This document shows, piece after piece, positions 54,092 through 63,443 of a stretch of DNA of 64,000 nt (the stretch's first letter is position 1; the number at the start of each line of letters is the position of its first letter). The notes under the pieces were generated by a model. That model made no database searches, was not told the origin of the DNA, and saw nothing but the letters and a program-made list of their open reading frames with translations. The position numbers were made by a program, and so were the translations under genes. This DNA is from Neoaquamicrobium sediminum (GTDB lineage: Bacteria; Pseudomonadota; Alphaproteobacteria; Rhizobiales; Rhizobiaceae), in assembly GCF_013240295.1 (NCBI RefSeq), contig NZ_JABETK010000001.1:868001-932000 (forward strand), in the 5' to 3' direction.

Positions 54092-54794
54092 GCCGCTCCT
54101 CGAATTGGAAGACGTGCGCGCCGGCTATGGCGAGGCCGTGGTGCTCGACGGGGTTTCGCTGTCGCTGCCGGTCAACGGCAGCCTGGCATTGCTCGGCCGA
54201 AACGGCGTCGGCAAGACGACGCTGCTGCTGGCCTCCATGGGCTTCGTTGGCATCATGCGCGGAGCTGTTCGGCTCGGCGTCCGCGACATCTCGCGCCTCG
54301 CCCCACACAGGCGCGCGCAGGCTGGCCTCGGCTGGGTGTCGCAGGAACGCGACATCTTCCCCTCGCTCAGCGTCGAGGAAAACCTGACCGTCGCCGCACG
54401 GCCGGGGCGCTGGGATACTTCGTCGATCTACGCGCTCTTCCCGCGCCTGCGGGAGCGACGCGGCAATATGGGAAACCAGCTTTCTGGCGGCGAACAGCAG
54501 ATGCTCGCGCTCGCCCGCACGCTGATGACAAATCCATCTGTGCTGCTGCTCGACGAACCATTCGAAGGGCTCGCCCCGATCATCATCGAGGAACTGACCG
54601 GCGCGGTGCGGAAGATGATCGACGACGAGGGTGTCGCGATCGTTCTGGTCGAGCAGCATGCCGAAGTGGCCCTGCGCCTGACGCGCGACGCGGTGATCCT
54701 GGAACGCGGGATGATCGCGCATCGCGCGCCGTCGCAGGAATTGCTCCACGACCACGCCACGCTGGAGCGCTATCTCGGCCTCAAACTCGGCTGA
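54084..54794 (+). CDS. livF: Branched-chain-type ABC transporter ATP-binding protein (LivF)
   Basis: A 236-residue ATPase. It begins MAEPLLELEDVRAGYGEAVV. Walker A is GRNGVGKTT, the Q-loop is WVSQERDIFPSLSVEENL, the signature is NQLSGGEQQMLALARTL and Walker B is LLLDEPFEGLAP. It pairs with LivG to power LivHM. The ATG overlaps the corrected livG stop. The last gene of the liv operon, it is convergent with the enoyl-CoA hydratase gene. Confidence 0.92.
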   Translation: MAEPLLELEDVRAGYGEAVVLDGVSLSLPVNGSLALLGRNGVGKTTLLLASMGFVGIMRGAVRLGVRDISRLAPHRRAQAGLGWVSQERDIFPSLSVEENLTVAARPGRWDTSSIYALFPRLRERRGNMGNQLSGGEQQMLALARTLMTNPSVLLLDEPFEGLAPIIIEELTGAVRKMIDDEGVAIVLVEQHAEVALRLTRDAVILERGMIAHRAPSQELLHDHATLERYLGLKLG

Positions 54795-54809
54795 CGCGTT
54801 GCCGCGTCA
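54792..54809. terminator. Small hairpin at the convergent livF/hydratase ends
   Basis: TGACGCG, TTGC and CGCGTCA form a 7-bp stem that contains the stop codons of both convergent genes. It could act as a short bidirectional terminator; no T tract is present. Confidence 0.4.
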
Positions 54810-55596
54810 CACACCTTTGAAGACCGGTTTGCGCCGGGCGAAGAACGCATCGACAGCCTCGCCGAAATCATCAGTCACGGCACAATCGCCGAAGGCCTGC
54901 GCCTCGGCATCGAGCTGCTCAGCGTAGGCGTTTTCGAGCGATGTACGCATGAGTTCCTTGATCCGCGCCTGCGCCATCGGCGCGCCGGCGGCAAGGCGGG
55001 CGCAGTTTCGCCGTCTCCGCATCCAGTTGGTCGCGCGGCACGACCCTGTTGGCCAGTCCGAGCCGCAGCGCTTCATCCGCACCGACGGTATCGGACAGCA
55101 GCGCGATCTCCAGAGCCCGACGCACGCCGACCAGGCGCGGCAGCGCCCACGAGCCGCCGCAATCGGGCGGCGCGCCGATACGGGCATAGGCAAGGTTGAA
55201 GGTCGCGTCGTCGGCCGCCACCAGCAGGTCGAAATTGAGTGCCAGCGACATGCCGGCGCCCGCGACGGCTCCCTTCACGCTGCCCAGCGAGATCACGGGA
55301 GCTGCGGCAAGCATCTTCAGCGCGCCATGCAGCGGATCGATCAGCTCAGCGGCAGCCGCCCGCCTGTCCTGTGAGGTCCGGAAATGAGCGAGGTCGCCGC
55401 CGGCGACGAAGGCGCGCCCTTCCGAGGAAATGACGACCACCCTCAAGGTTTCGTCGGCCGTCACCCGTTCGATGGCTGCGGCAAACGCCTGCGCCATTTC
55501 GAGATCGAGCACGTTGAGCCGGTCGGGCCGATTGAACCTTATCTCGGCTATGCCGCCGGCGCTGGAATAAAGCACCGGTCCGTCATCTGTCTGCAT
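54807..55596 (-). pseudogene. Enoyl-CoA hydratase/isomerase family protein, frame broken once
   Basis: About 262 residues with one base removed. It has AEIRFNRPDRLNVLDLEMAQ, VISSEGRAFVAGGDLAHF (oxyanion-hole segment), VKGAVAGAGMSLALNFDLLV (the other oxyanion Gly) and ARIGAPPDCGGSWALPRLVG, where an acidic catalytic residue would be expected. The C-terminal part has MAQARIKELMRTSLENAYAE and FFARRKPVFKG. The break is near 55001-55003. Dropping one C gives KLARLAAGAPMAQ, as expected. It is the only insertion-type break in the window. The protein is a crotonase-fold enzyme, perhaps for aromatic side-chain or acyl-CoA breakdown. Confidence 0.82.
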
Positions 55597-55668
55597 TCGT
55601 CATTCTCCCCGGTGTCCACATCGGCGCCGCGCGTCGCCTGCCCCGTTTCTTGCAGGTAATGACTTTAC

Positions 55669-55688
55669 TGGCGAGTGAATAGTCGCCA
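55669..55688. promoter_or_regulatory. Palindrome between divergent hydratase and acyl-CoA dehydrogenase genes
   Basis: TGGCGA-N8-TCGCCA is a perfect 6-bp-arm inverted repeat midway between the two divergent starts. It is a good size for a TetR- or GntR-type operator of acyl-CoA genes, but no regulator gene is adjacent. Confidence 0.5.
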
Positions 55689-55750
55689 AACAGCCTGCAT
55701 GCGACAAGCCTGCGGGATGCTTTTCCGCACGGGGAGAGAGAGGCCTATCG

Positions 55751-56890
55751 ATGCTGCTGAACGAAGACCAGACGATGATCCGCGACATGGCCCGCCGCTT
55801 CGCGCAGGAGCGGCTCAAGCCGTTTTCGGCCGAGTGGGATCGCAGCAAGACCTTCCCGCGCGACCGCGTCACAGAAATGGGCGAACTCGGCCTGATGGGC
55901 ATGCTGGTGCCGGAAGCCTATGACGGCTCGAAGACCGACTATGTCTCCTACGCGCTCGCCATCGAGGAGATCGCGGCCGGCGACGGCGCGCTTTCGACAG
56001 TCATGAGCGTGCACAATTCGGTCGGCTGCGCGCCCATACTCGCCTTCGGCAGCGAGGAACAGAAGGAACGCTTCCTCAAACCGATGGCGCGCGGCGAATG
56101 GCTGGGCGCCTTTTGCCTGACCGAACCGCAGGCCGGTTCCGACGCCTCCGCGATCAGGACCCGTGCGCGCAAGGTCGGCAACCGCTATGTGCTCAACGGC
56201 ACCAAGCAGTTCATCACCTCGGGCAAGAATGCCGATGTCGCCATCGTCTTCGCCGTGACCGACCCGGACGCCGGCAAGCGCGGCATCAGCGCGTTCATCG
56301 TGCCGACGTCCACGCCCGGCTATCGCGTGGCGGGGCTGGAGGAGAAGCTCGGCCAGCATCTTTCCGATACCGCCCAGATCGCCTTCGACGACATGGAACT
56401 GACGCCCGACCTGCTGCTCGGCGAAGAAGGCCAGGGCTATCGCATCGCGCTCTCCAATCTCGAAGGCGGACGCGTCGGTATCGCCGCGCAGTCGGTCGGC
56501 ATGGCGCGTGCCGCACTGGAGGCAGCCCTCGCCTACGCACAGGAGCGGACGAGCTTCGGCGCGAAGATCATCGAGCATCAGGCGGTCGCGTTCCGCCTTG
56601 CCGATATGGCCACGAAGATCGAAGTCGCGCGGCAGATGGTGCTGCATGCGGCCGCTTTGCGCGAGGCGGGCCAGCCTGCGCTCAAGGAAGCCTCGATGGC
56701 CAAGCTGTTCGCGTCGGAAATGGCCGAGCGGGTGTGCTCGGACGCGATCCAGATCCACGGCGGCTACGGCTACGTCGCCGACTTCCCGGTCGAGCGCATC
56801 TATCGCGACGTGCGGGTCTGCCAGATCTACGAAGGCACCAGCGACATCCAGAAGCTCGTGATCGCGCGTGCGCTGGCGCAGGAGAGCTGA
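55751..56890 (+). CDS. Acyl-CoA dehydrogenase
   Basis: A 379-residue acyl-CoA dehydrogenase of the short/branched-chain type. It has [38 protein letters not shown] (FAD contacts), [16 protein letters not shown] and, near the end, [20 protein letters not shown] and ICEGTSDIQ-like [18 protein letters not shown] (with the usual YEGT catalytic region). It passes electrons to ETF. It is divergent from the enoyl-CoA hydratase gene, with which it could perform two consecutive beta-oxidation steps. The copA promoter begins 25 nt after its stop. Confidence 0.94.
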   Translation: MLLNEDQTMIRDMARRFAQERLKPFSAEWDRSKTFPRDRVTEMGELGLMGMLVPEAYDGSKTDYVSYALAIEEIAAGDGALSTVMSVHNSVGCAPILAFGSEEQKERFLKPMARGEWLGAFCLTEPQAGSDASAIRTRARKVGNRYVLNGTKQFITSGKNADVAIVFAVTDPDAGKRGISAFIVPTSTPGYRVAGLEEKLGQHLSDTAQIAFDDMELTPDLLLGEEGQGYRIALSNLEGGRVGIAAQSVGMARAALEAALAYAQERTSFGAKIIEHQAVAFRLADMATKIEVARQMVLHAAALREAGQPALKEASMAKLFASEMAERVCSDAIQIHGGYGYVADFPVERIYRDVRVCQIYEGTSDIQKLVIARALAQES

Positions 56891-56914
56891 CGCGGAACTC
56901 TGAAAAAAAAGCGC

Positions 56915-56945
56915 TTGACCCTCCAGTGACTGGAAGGATTACCCG
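56915..56945 (+). promoter_or_regulatory. MerR/CueR-type promoter of copA
   Basis: TTGACC (56915-56920) abuts C-TCCAG-TGA-CTGGA (palindrome 56922-56934), and a weak -10 (TTACCC or TACCCG near 56939-56945) follows an 18-19-nt spacer. The geometry equals the zntA and CzcO-like promoters; the CCAG/CTGG core is closer to CueR sites. Confidence 0.72.
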
Positions 56946-56975
56946 TGGTTTCATCAGGAAATCCGGAGACTGCCC

Positions 56976-59486
56976 ATGGCGCACAACCACACACATTCCC
57001 ACAATTCGAGCGGCGGTTCCTGCTGCTCCGCCCATGGCGGCAAGGCGCATGGCGTAACGCGCGATCCCGTCTGCGGCATGACGGTCGATCCGAACGCCGG
57101 CAAGCTGACGGCGACGCATGAAGGCCGGACGTTTCATTTCTGCTCGGCCGGCTGCCACAAGAAATTCACCGCTGCGCCAGATCAATATCTGACGGCGACC
57201 GACCCGGTTTGCGGCATGGATGTCGACCGCGCCAGCGCGGAACATTTCGCCCGCCATGAAGGTCAGGCCTTCTATTTCTGCTCGGAGCGCTGCCTGAAGA
57301 AATTCGAGGCAGAGCCGGCCAAATATCTGGGTGACCGGCCGGCGCCGGAGCCGATGCCAGCGGGAACCGAATGGACCTGCCCGATGCATCCGGAGATCGT
57401 GCGCGACAAGCCGGGCTCGTGCCCGCTCTGCGGCATGGCGCTGGAGCCGATGGGCGTACCGACCGGCGAGGAAGGCCCCAATCCGGAGCTGATCGACTTC
57501 ACCCGCAGGTTCTGGGTCAGCGCAGTGCTGTCGCTGCCGCTGCTGGTCATCACGATGGGGCCGATGCTGGGCCTGCCGGTGCGCGAATGGCTCGGCGAGC
57601 GCACAGCAATCTGGCTTGAGTTCGCGCTGGCGACACCGGTCGTTTTGTGGGCCGCGATCCCGTTCTTCCATCGCGGGTGGGAATCGATCGTCAACCGCAG
57701 CCCCAACATGTGGACGCTGATATCCATCGGCGTCGGTGCGGCCTACATTTACAGCGTCGTGGCGACGCTGTTCCCCGGCATCTTCCCGCACCAGTTCCGC
57801 GGCCATGGCGGCTCCGTTCCGGTCTATTTCGAGGCGGCCGCCGTCATCACCGCGCTGGTCTTCCTCGGACAGGTACTGGAGTTGCGGGCGCGTGAACGCA
57901 CCGGCTCGGCCATCCGCGCGCTCCTCGACCTCGCGCCGAAGACGGCGCGACGGATCGGCGACGACGGTTCCGAGACCGACGTGCCGCTCGACGAGGTCGC
58001 GAGCGGCGACCGCCTGCGCGTCCGCCCCGGCGACAGCGTCCCGGTGGACGGCGTCGTGGTCGAGGGCCGCTCCTCCATCGACGAATCCATGATCACCGGC
58101 GAGCCGGTTCCCGTCGAAAAGGCGGAAGGCGATACGGTCACCGGCGGCACGCTCAACAAGAACGGCTCGCTCGTCATCCGCGCCGAGCGGGTGGGCTCGG
58201 AAACCGTGCTGTCGCAGATCGTGGAGATGGTGGCCAAGGCGCAGCGCAGCCGGGCGCCGATCCAAGGGCTGGCCGACCGCGTGTCGTTCTACTTCGTGCC
58301 GACCGTGGTGCTTGTCGCCATCCTGGCCTTCATCGTCTGGGCCGTCTTCGGTCCCGAGCCCAGCATGGTCTTCGCCATCGTCTCGGCGGTGTCGGTGCTC
58401 ATCATCGCCTGTCCCTGTGCGCTGGGGCTTGCCACGCCCATGTCGATCATGACGGCAACCGGACGCGGCGCGCAGGCCGGCGTGCTGATCAAGGATGCCG
58501 AGGCGCTGGAACGCTTCGCCAAGGTGGACACGCTGATCGTCGACAAGACCGGCACGCTGACAGAAGGCCGGCCGAAGCTGACCGACGTCGTTACCGCCGA
58601 AGGTTTCGACGAGAAGCGGCTGCTTGGGCTCGCCGCAAGCCTCGAAAAGGGGTCGGAGCATCCGCTTGCCGAGGCGATCGTCGAAGGCGCGAGAGAGCGC
58701 GGCGCAAAGATCGAAAACGCCGCCGACTTCGAGGCCGTCACCGGCAAGGGCGTTCAGGGCAAGGTCGGTGATGCAGACGTATCGCTAGGCAACCGGGCGA
58801 TGATGGAAGCGATGGGTCTCGACACGCAGGCCCTGCGCCAGCAGGCCGATACGTTGCGCAAGGACGGCAAGACGGCGATGTTCGTCGCAGTCGACGGCAA
58901 GCTGGCAGGCATCGTTGCCGTTGCTGATCCGGTCAAGGCGACGACGGCCGAGGCGATCCGTGCCCTGCACGAAAGCGGGCTCAAAATCATCATGGCGACA
59001 GGCGACAACGCGCTGACGGCGAAAGCGGTGGCCGACCGGCTCGGCATCGACGCTGTCCGCGCCGACATGCTTCCCGAAAGCAAGAAGGCGCTTGTCGACG
59101 AACTGCGCGCGGCGGGCGCATCGGTCGCCATGGCAGGTGACGGCGTCAACGACGCGCCGGCCCTGGCAGCCGCCGATGTCGGCATCGCGATGGGCACCGG
59201 CGCGGATGTCGCGGTGGAGAGCGCGGGCATCACGCTGGTCAAGGGCGATCTCAACGGCATCGTGCGCGCACGGCTTCTGGCGCGGGCGACGATCCGCAAC
59301 ATCAAACAGAACCTGTTCTTCGCCTTCATCTACAACGCGGCCGGCGTGCCCATCGCCGCAGGTGTCCTCTATCCGATCTTCGGCACCTTGCTGTCGCCGA
59401 TGCTCGCGGCAGCAGCGATGAGCCTGTCATCCGTGTCGGTCATCAGCAACGCGCTGCGGCTGCGCCGCGTCAATCTCGACGGCTGA
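56976..59486 (+). CDS. copA: Copper-transporting P1B-type ATPase with YHS and HMBD metal domains
   Basis: An 836-residue copper-type P-ATPase. The N terminus is His/Cys-rich ([15 protein letters not shown]). Two YHS domains follow ([10 protein letters not shown] at about 30 and DPVCGMDVD at about 77), then a heavy-metal-binding domain (TCPMHPEI and CPLCGM, about residues 130-160). The core has [11 protein letters not shown] (CPC), [18 protein letters not shown] (HP) and GDGVNDAP. There is no GMxCxxC HMA domain, so it belongs to the YHS-bearing CopA/CopB-like subgroup. It exports Cu(I) or delivers it. The MerR-type promoter implies metal induction, but no cueR gene is adjacent. Confidence 0.93.
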   Translation: MAHNHTHSHNSSGGSCCSAHGGKAHGVTRDPVCGMTVDPNAGKLTATHEGRTFHFCSAGCHKKFTAAPDQYLTATDPVCGMDVDRASAEHFARHEGQAFYFCSERCLKKFEAEPAKYLGDRPAPEPMPAGTEWTCPMHPEIVRDKPGSCPLCGMALEPMGVPTGEEGPNPELIDFTRRFWVSAVLSLPLLVITMGPMLGLPVREWLGERTAIWLEFALATPVVLWAAIPFFHRGWESIVNRSPNMWTLISIGVGAAYIYSVVATLFPGIFPHQFRGHGGSVPVYFEAAAVITALVFLGQVLELRARERTGSAIRALLDLAPKTARRIGDDGSETDVPLDEVASGDRLRVRPGDSVPVDGVVVEGRSSIDESMITGEPVPVEKAEGDTVTGGTLNKNGSLVIRAERVGSETVLSQIVEMVAKAQRSRAPIQGLADRVSFYFVPTVVLVAILAFIVWAVFGPEPSMVFAIVSAVSVLIIACPCALGLATPMSIMTATGRGAQAGVLIKDAEALERFAKVDTLIVDKTGTLTEGRPKLTDVVTAEGFDEKRLLGLAASLEKGSEHPLAEAIVEGARERGAKIENAADFEAVTGKGVQGKVGDADVSLGNRAMMEAMGLDTQALRQQADTLRKDGKTAMFVAVDGKLAGIVAVADPVKATTAEAIRALHESGLKIIMATGDNALTAKAVADRLGIDAVRADMLPESKKALVDELRAAGASVAMAGDGVNDAPALAAADVGIAMGTGADVAVESAGITLVKGDLNGIVRARLLARATIRNIKQNLFFAFIYNAAGVPIAAGVLYPIFGTLLSPMLAAAAMSLSSVSVISNALRLRRVNLDG

Positions 59487-59494
59487 ACCGCGAG

Positions 59495-59524
59495 GGCGGC
59501 CGGATCAACCCTGGTCCGGCCGCC
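59495..59524. terminator. Hairpin between convergent copA and the ATPase gene
   Basis: GGCGGCCGGA, a 10-nt loop and TCCGGCCGCC form a perfect 10-bp stem just after the copA stop; the loop contains the stop codon of the convergent gene. No T tract is visible, so it may act in either direction. Confidence 0.6.
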
Positions 59525-62143
59525 ACTCCGTCATCTGCAAGCGGTTGCCGCCCAGCCGCTCAAAGGCGCGCTGCCGGCAGGAAAAGACGATGATCTGCTG
59601 GTCGCGCGACTGGCGATGCAGCGCATCGAACATCTTCTCGATGCGGTCGTCGTCGGAATAGACGAGCGCGTCATCGAGGATGACCGGCGCGGGGCGTCCG
59701 TCGCGTGCCAGAAGCCGGGCAAAGGCAAGACGCGTGAGGATTGCAAGCTGCTCGCGCATCCCGCCGCTCAGCACGTCCACCGGCTCGTCCTGGCCGTTGC
59801 GGCGCAGCAGTTCCGGCAGCAGCGTGGCATCGTTGAACGAGACCGAGACATCGTCGAACAGCAGCCCCATCAGCGGCCGCAGCTCGTTCATCACCGGCTC
59901 GAAATAGAGATCGCGCGCGGCCGTGCGCGCATCTTCCAGCGCGCGGCGCAGCCTCGTCAGCGCAGCGACTTCCATCTCAAACCGCCGCACCAGCGTATAT
60001 CGGCGGCAGCGCGCCGTTCGGCCGTCTCACGCCAGATTTCCTCGACCGCGCCGTCCGTCCGGGTACGGATGCTGCCGTTCAGGTCGGCCAACTGTTCTCG
60101 CAAGGATGCAGCTTCCTTGGCCGTGGCGTCGACCGCCGATGCCGTACGGCGCAGCGTCGCCTCGACAGTGTCGATATCGGGAGCGCCCGCTCGCAACGTC
60201 TCGGCCGCAGCCTTCGCTTCGGCGAACGCGGCTTCAGCCGTTTCGCAAACACGCTGAAGCTCGCCAGCGCGGTCAGCGCGGCCTTCCTCGGCGCCGAGTG
60301 CCGCTTCAGCGACCGCACGCTCCGCTGCAATCGAGGAGAGCGCCTTTTCGGCATCGATCACTGCGGCTTCCGCTCTATCCCTTGCAGGGCGGGCCTCGCG
60401 TGCAGCAAGCCGCGCAGCGGCAAGCTTCTCGCCTGCGGCGGCATGCGCCTGCCTTGCCGCCTCCGGATTCGCTTCCGTTTGGTCTTCCGGCACAGGCAAA
60501 TCCTGCAGACGCGCGATCTCCGCGCGCAACTCGGCCACGCCCTGCGGGGCGAGCAGCGCGAGATGCCGACGCGCCGTTTCGAGTTCGATCGCCTTCGCCG
60601 AGGCAGCGGCCTGCCGCTCCCGCACGTCGCGAAGGCTTTCGGCGCCAAGCTGGCGAAGCAACGTCCGGTGCCTTTCCACTGCCTTGGCAAGCTTGCCGTC
60701 GGACGCCGCGCCTTCACGCGTGGAACGGATCGTCAACGTCCCGACACCTTCGATCCGGAACTGTTCGGTGCCGTGGATGGGCCGCTCCGCCCCGTCCGGC
60801 AGCGGCGCACCGCCATCGGTCAGCCGTCCCCCGGCACCATCGTCATAATCTATCCGCAGCGTCGTCGCCCGCGCGGCCTCGGCAGCACGCAACCCCGCCA
60901 GTTCAGTCTCGAGGCGTTCCAGTTCGCGCACCGTGTCGGCAGGAACGGCGGCGACACGCAGCGCCGCCTGGCCATCCTCGATCTGCTTGTGCGCCGCTTC
61001 CGCTTCCGCAAGGCGCGTCCGCAGCTCCTTCAGCCGTTCCGCGGCTTCCCGCGCGCGCAGGGCGCGGTCCAGCCGGGCGAGAAGTCCGCGCGCCTCCTGC
61101 TCCGCCACTTCCGCCTGCTCGGCGGCTGCCAGCGCATTGTCGCTCGCCGTCACAGCTTCCAGCCGCCTGGCGAGCGCATCGTCGCGCCGCGCGATCGCGG
61201 CCGTTTCCTGCGATTGCAGTTCGAGCGCGCGCTGCGTTGCGCGGCGGAACATGTCAAGCGCCGCGCGTGCGGCTTCCGCGTTATGCCGCGCGAGGCTCTC
61301 CCGCGCTTCGGCGGCGTGCAGTTTCTCGCCATGCGCGCGCGCCTGAGCGAGCGCCTGTTCGGCCTGCGCCCTGGCCTGCTGTCGCGCGGCTGTTTCGGCC
61401 GGATCCTCAAGCTCCGCCAGCCGCTCGCGCGCCTTGCGCCGTGCATCGAGCGCGTTGCGCAGATCGCGCACATCGGCTTCCAGACGCGCCTCCTCGGAAG
61501 CCAGCCTGTCGCGCTCCTCCAGCGCTTGGTCATAGGGCTCACCGGTCCTCGGTTTCCCTTTTGACGTCACCAATTTGTCGAGCTCCGCGGCGCAGGCATC
61601 CAGAATCTGTGCCATGCGGCGGCCGCCGGTCAGCGCCTCGACCTCTCCCTGCACGGAGGCAAGCACGCCCTCGCGCGCCTTGCGCTCTTCTTCCTTTTCG
61701 CTGGGCGACCGATTCTCGATGCCGGTGATGCCCTGCCTCACCCACAACAGGCCCGCCGGGCCGCCGCTGCCGCCGTGCACCAGCTCGGCGATGAACCGCT
61801 CGGCCTCGTCCGCCTGCGCCACGATGCGGCCGGTCCCAAGATCGACGACGCCGGCGCGCTTGCCGGCATAGAACTGTTTCGTCAGCCGGAAGCGCCCCGC
61901 ATCCGTTTCGATGTCGGCCTCGACGAGCGGGCTTCCGCCGCTGTAGGGGCGCAGCGACTGCACCGCCTTGGGTGTGCCGGAATGCGGCTGGAAAAAGAGC
62001 GCGTGGAGTGCATCGAACGAGGTCGACTTGCCATGCTCGTTGGCCGCCGACAGCACATTGACGCCATCGCCCATGCCTTCGATCGCGACACCCCGCCCGG
62101 CAAAGCGGCGGACGTTGTGCAAGCGGACAGCGCGCAGCTTCAC
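59505..62143 (-). pseudogene. SbcC/YhaN-like AAA ATPase with long coiled coil, frame broken once
   Basis: About 879 residues with one base restored. The N-terminal Walker A region is LSAANEHGKSTSFDAL. A long, Ala/Arg/Glu-rich coiled coil fills roughly residues 190-730. The C-terminal ABC half has VDVLSGGMREQLAILTRLAF (signature) and VILDDALVYSDDDRIEKMF (Walker B). The break is near 59991-59998; one extra base joins the coiled coil to RRFEMEVAAL. The GTG start at 62143 overlaps the nuclease stop as GTGA. This is the Rad50/SbcC-like layout in the YhaN form, partner of the nuclease next door. Confidence 0.85.
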
Positions 62144-63261
62144 GACGGCGCGTCCTCGCAATAGGAGAACAGCCGCGCCAGCGCCCCACGCGCGATGTCG
62201 CGCTCGGCCTCCGCGCGCTGCGGATCGTCGCTTTCGGCCAGAAGCGTTTCGGCCGCCTGTCGTAAGGCACCGGCATGGTCTATACGGTCAAGATCACCGC
62301 TCTCGCAGACGGTTTCCAAAGCATCGTCTTCATAAATCGCATGAGCGAAGTCCGGCGCAGCATGTTCGACGGCGGCCTTGAGTTCCGCTTTTGCCGGCAG
62401 CCGCGTGCGCCCCTGTGCGGCGATCCGCAACAACGTCTGCCGCCGCATCTCTGTCGGTAGCACCTGTGCCAGCGCCTCGTTCACGTTCTCATCGCCAAAC
62501 AGGCGAAGATCGAGCGTGCGCCACTGGAACGCACCGGTTTCGGCCGGCGTGACGGTCGGTTCGGCGCCTGCCCCCTCTATCGACACGAGGAGTGCGCGAC
62601 CTGGCTCACGGTGCTTGAACCGATCCGGCTCAGGCGTGCCGCTGTACCATGTACGGGCATCGATGCGGGTCAGCCCATGCCAGTCGCCCAGCGCCAGATA
62701 ATCGAGACCCGCGCGCGACGCCCGGTCGGGCGCCAGCACGTCGGATGAACTGCCTTCTTCGGAGAAATCGCGGATCGCGCCGTGCGCAAGGCCTATGCGG
62801 AGCGTGCCATCGCCCGTCGTTACCCCATCCATCCATTCGCTGAGATCGCGCCCGGGCCGCCTCGTGGTACAAGGTGCCGGCAGCACGACCACGCCGGGTG
62901 CAACGTCCACCGGCTCCGGCTCGAGAGCCAGCGTGACGTTGGCTGGAGCGTGCTGCAGGGCGGTTCGCCACAGCTCGTCGGCCACCCGTGAATCGTGATT
63001 TCCCGGAAGAACTATCCAGCGCAACGCGGGATCTTCGGCCATCGCCGCAAGCGACTGTCGCAACATCGCCGGTGTCGGCGTTTCGGTATCGAAGGTGTCG
63101 CCCGCAAGCAGGACCACAGACGCGCCCTGTGCACGGGCAAGGCCAGCCAGGCGTCCGATCGCCTGATGGCGCGCCTCACGCAGCCGCCCCCGCAAGTCCT
63201 CCGGCAGGTTGCCGAAACGCTTGCCTATGTGCAGATCGGAGCTGTGAACGAAACGAAACAT
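62140..63261 (-). CDS. SbcD/YhaO-like metallophosphoesterase (DNA repair exonuclease)
   Basis: A 373-residue calcineurin-like phosphoesterase. The metal-binding motifs are in order: FVHSSDLHIGKRFG, VLLAGDTFDTETP, IVLPGNHDSR, GLAHGA and LALGDWHG. The layout is that of Mre11/SbcD nucleases, most like YhaO. It is coupled to the ATPase gene by a GTGA overlap, so the two products form the nuclease-ATPase complex that processes DNA ends. The ATG at 63261 follows a 182-bp gap from the small NepR-like gene. Confidence 0.9.
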   Translation of the reverse strand: MFRFVHSSDLHIGKRFGNLPEDLRGRLREARHQAIGRLAGLARAQGASVVLLAGDTFDTETPTPAMLRQSLAAMAEDPALRWIVLPGNHDSRVADELWRTALQHAPANVTLALEPEPVDVAPGVVVLPAPCTTRRPGRDLSEWMDGVTTGDGTLRIGLAHGAIRDFSEEGSSSDVLAPDRASRAGLDYLALGDWHGLTRIDARTWYSGTPEPDRFKHREPGRALLVSIEGAGAEPTVTPAETGAFQWRTLDLRLFGDENVNEALAQVLPTEMRRQTLLRIAAQGRTRLPAKAELKAAVEHAAPDFAHAIYEDDALETVCESGDLDRIDHAGALRQAAETLLAESDDPQRAEAERDIARGALARLFSYCEDAPS

Positions 63262-63393
63262 GCATCCCGACTAGCAGGATTCGGCGCGGCGCAAGAGCGA
63301 AAAACGCTCCACCACCAGAGCAGCACATCGCTACAACTTAAGTAAAATTTTACCGTGTTGCTCGGTTTCCGTTGCGCGAACGGGGCCTATTCC

Positions 63394-63419
63394 GGAACCA
63401 TTCCACCCACACCATTGTT
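63394..63419 (+). promoter_or_regulatory. EcfG-like (general stress response) promoter candidate
   Basis: GGAAC at 63394-63398 and TGTT at 63416-63419 are separated by 17 nt. This is close to the EcfG consensus GGAAC-N16/17-CGTT of alphaproteobacterial general stress response promoters, with one mismatch (T for C). It lies about 25 nt before the start of a NepR-like gene. Confidence 0.45.
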
Positions 63420-63443
63420 TCTATTCACGAAAGGAACGGAAAC

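Noticed and set aside
53022..54755. Very long antisense open frame opposite livM, livG and livF
   Set aside because: High-GC coding DNA leaves long stop-free antisense frames. The sense strand has full motifs (Walker A/B, signature), while the antisense product matches no family I know.
53340..54794. A natural LivG-LivF fusion protein
   Set aside because: A single G added to GGGGG at 54074-54078 gives the normal LivG ending and the normal overlap; see findings.
56682..58661. Long antisense open frame opposite the acyl-CoA dehydrogenase and copA
   Set aside because: Shadow of high-GC genes: Arg/Gly/His-rich, low complexity, no domain, and it crosses two unrelated genes and the copA promoter.
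59923..61728. Long rightward frame opposite the coiled-coil ATPase
   Set aside because: Pro/Arg-rich translation of the complement of an Ala/Glu/Arg coiled coil; no domain.
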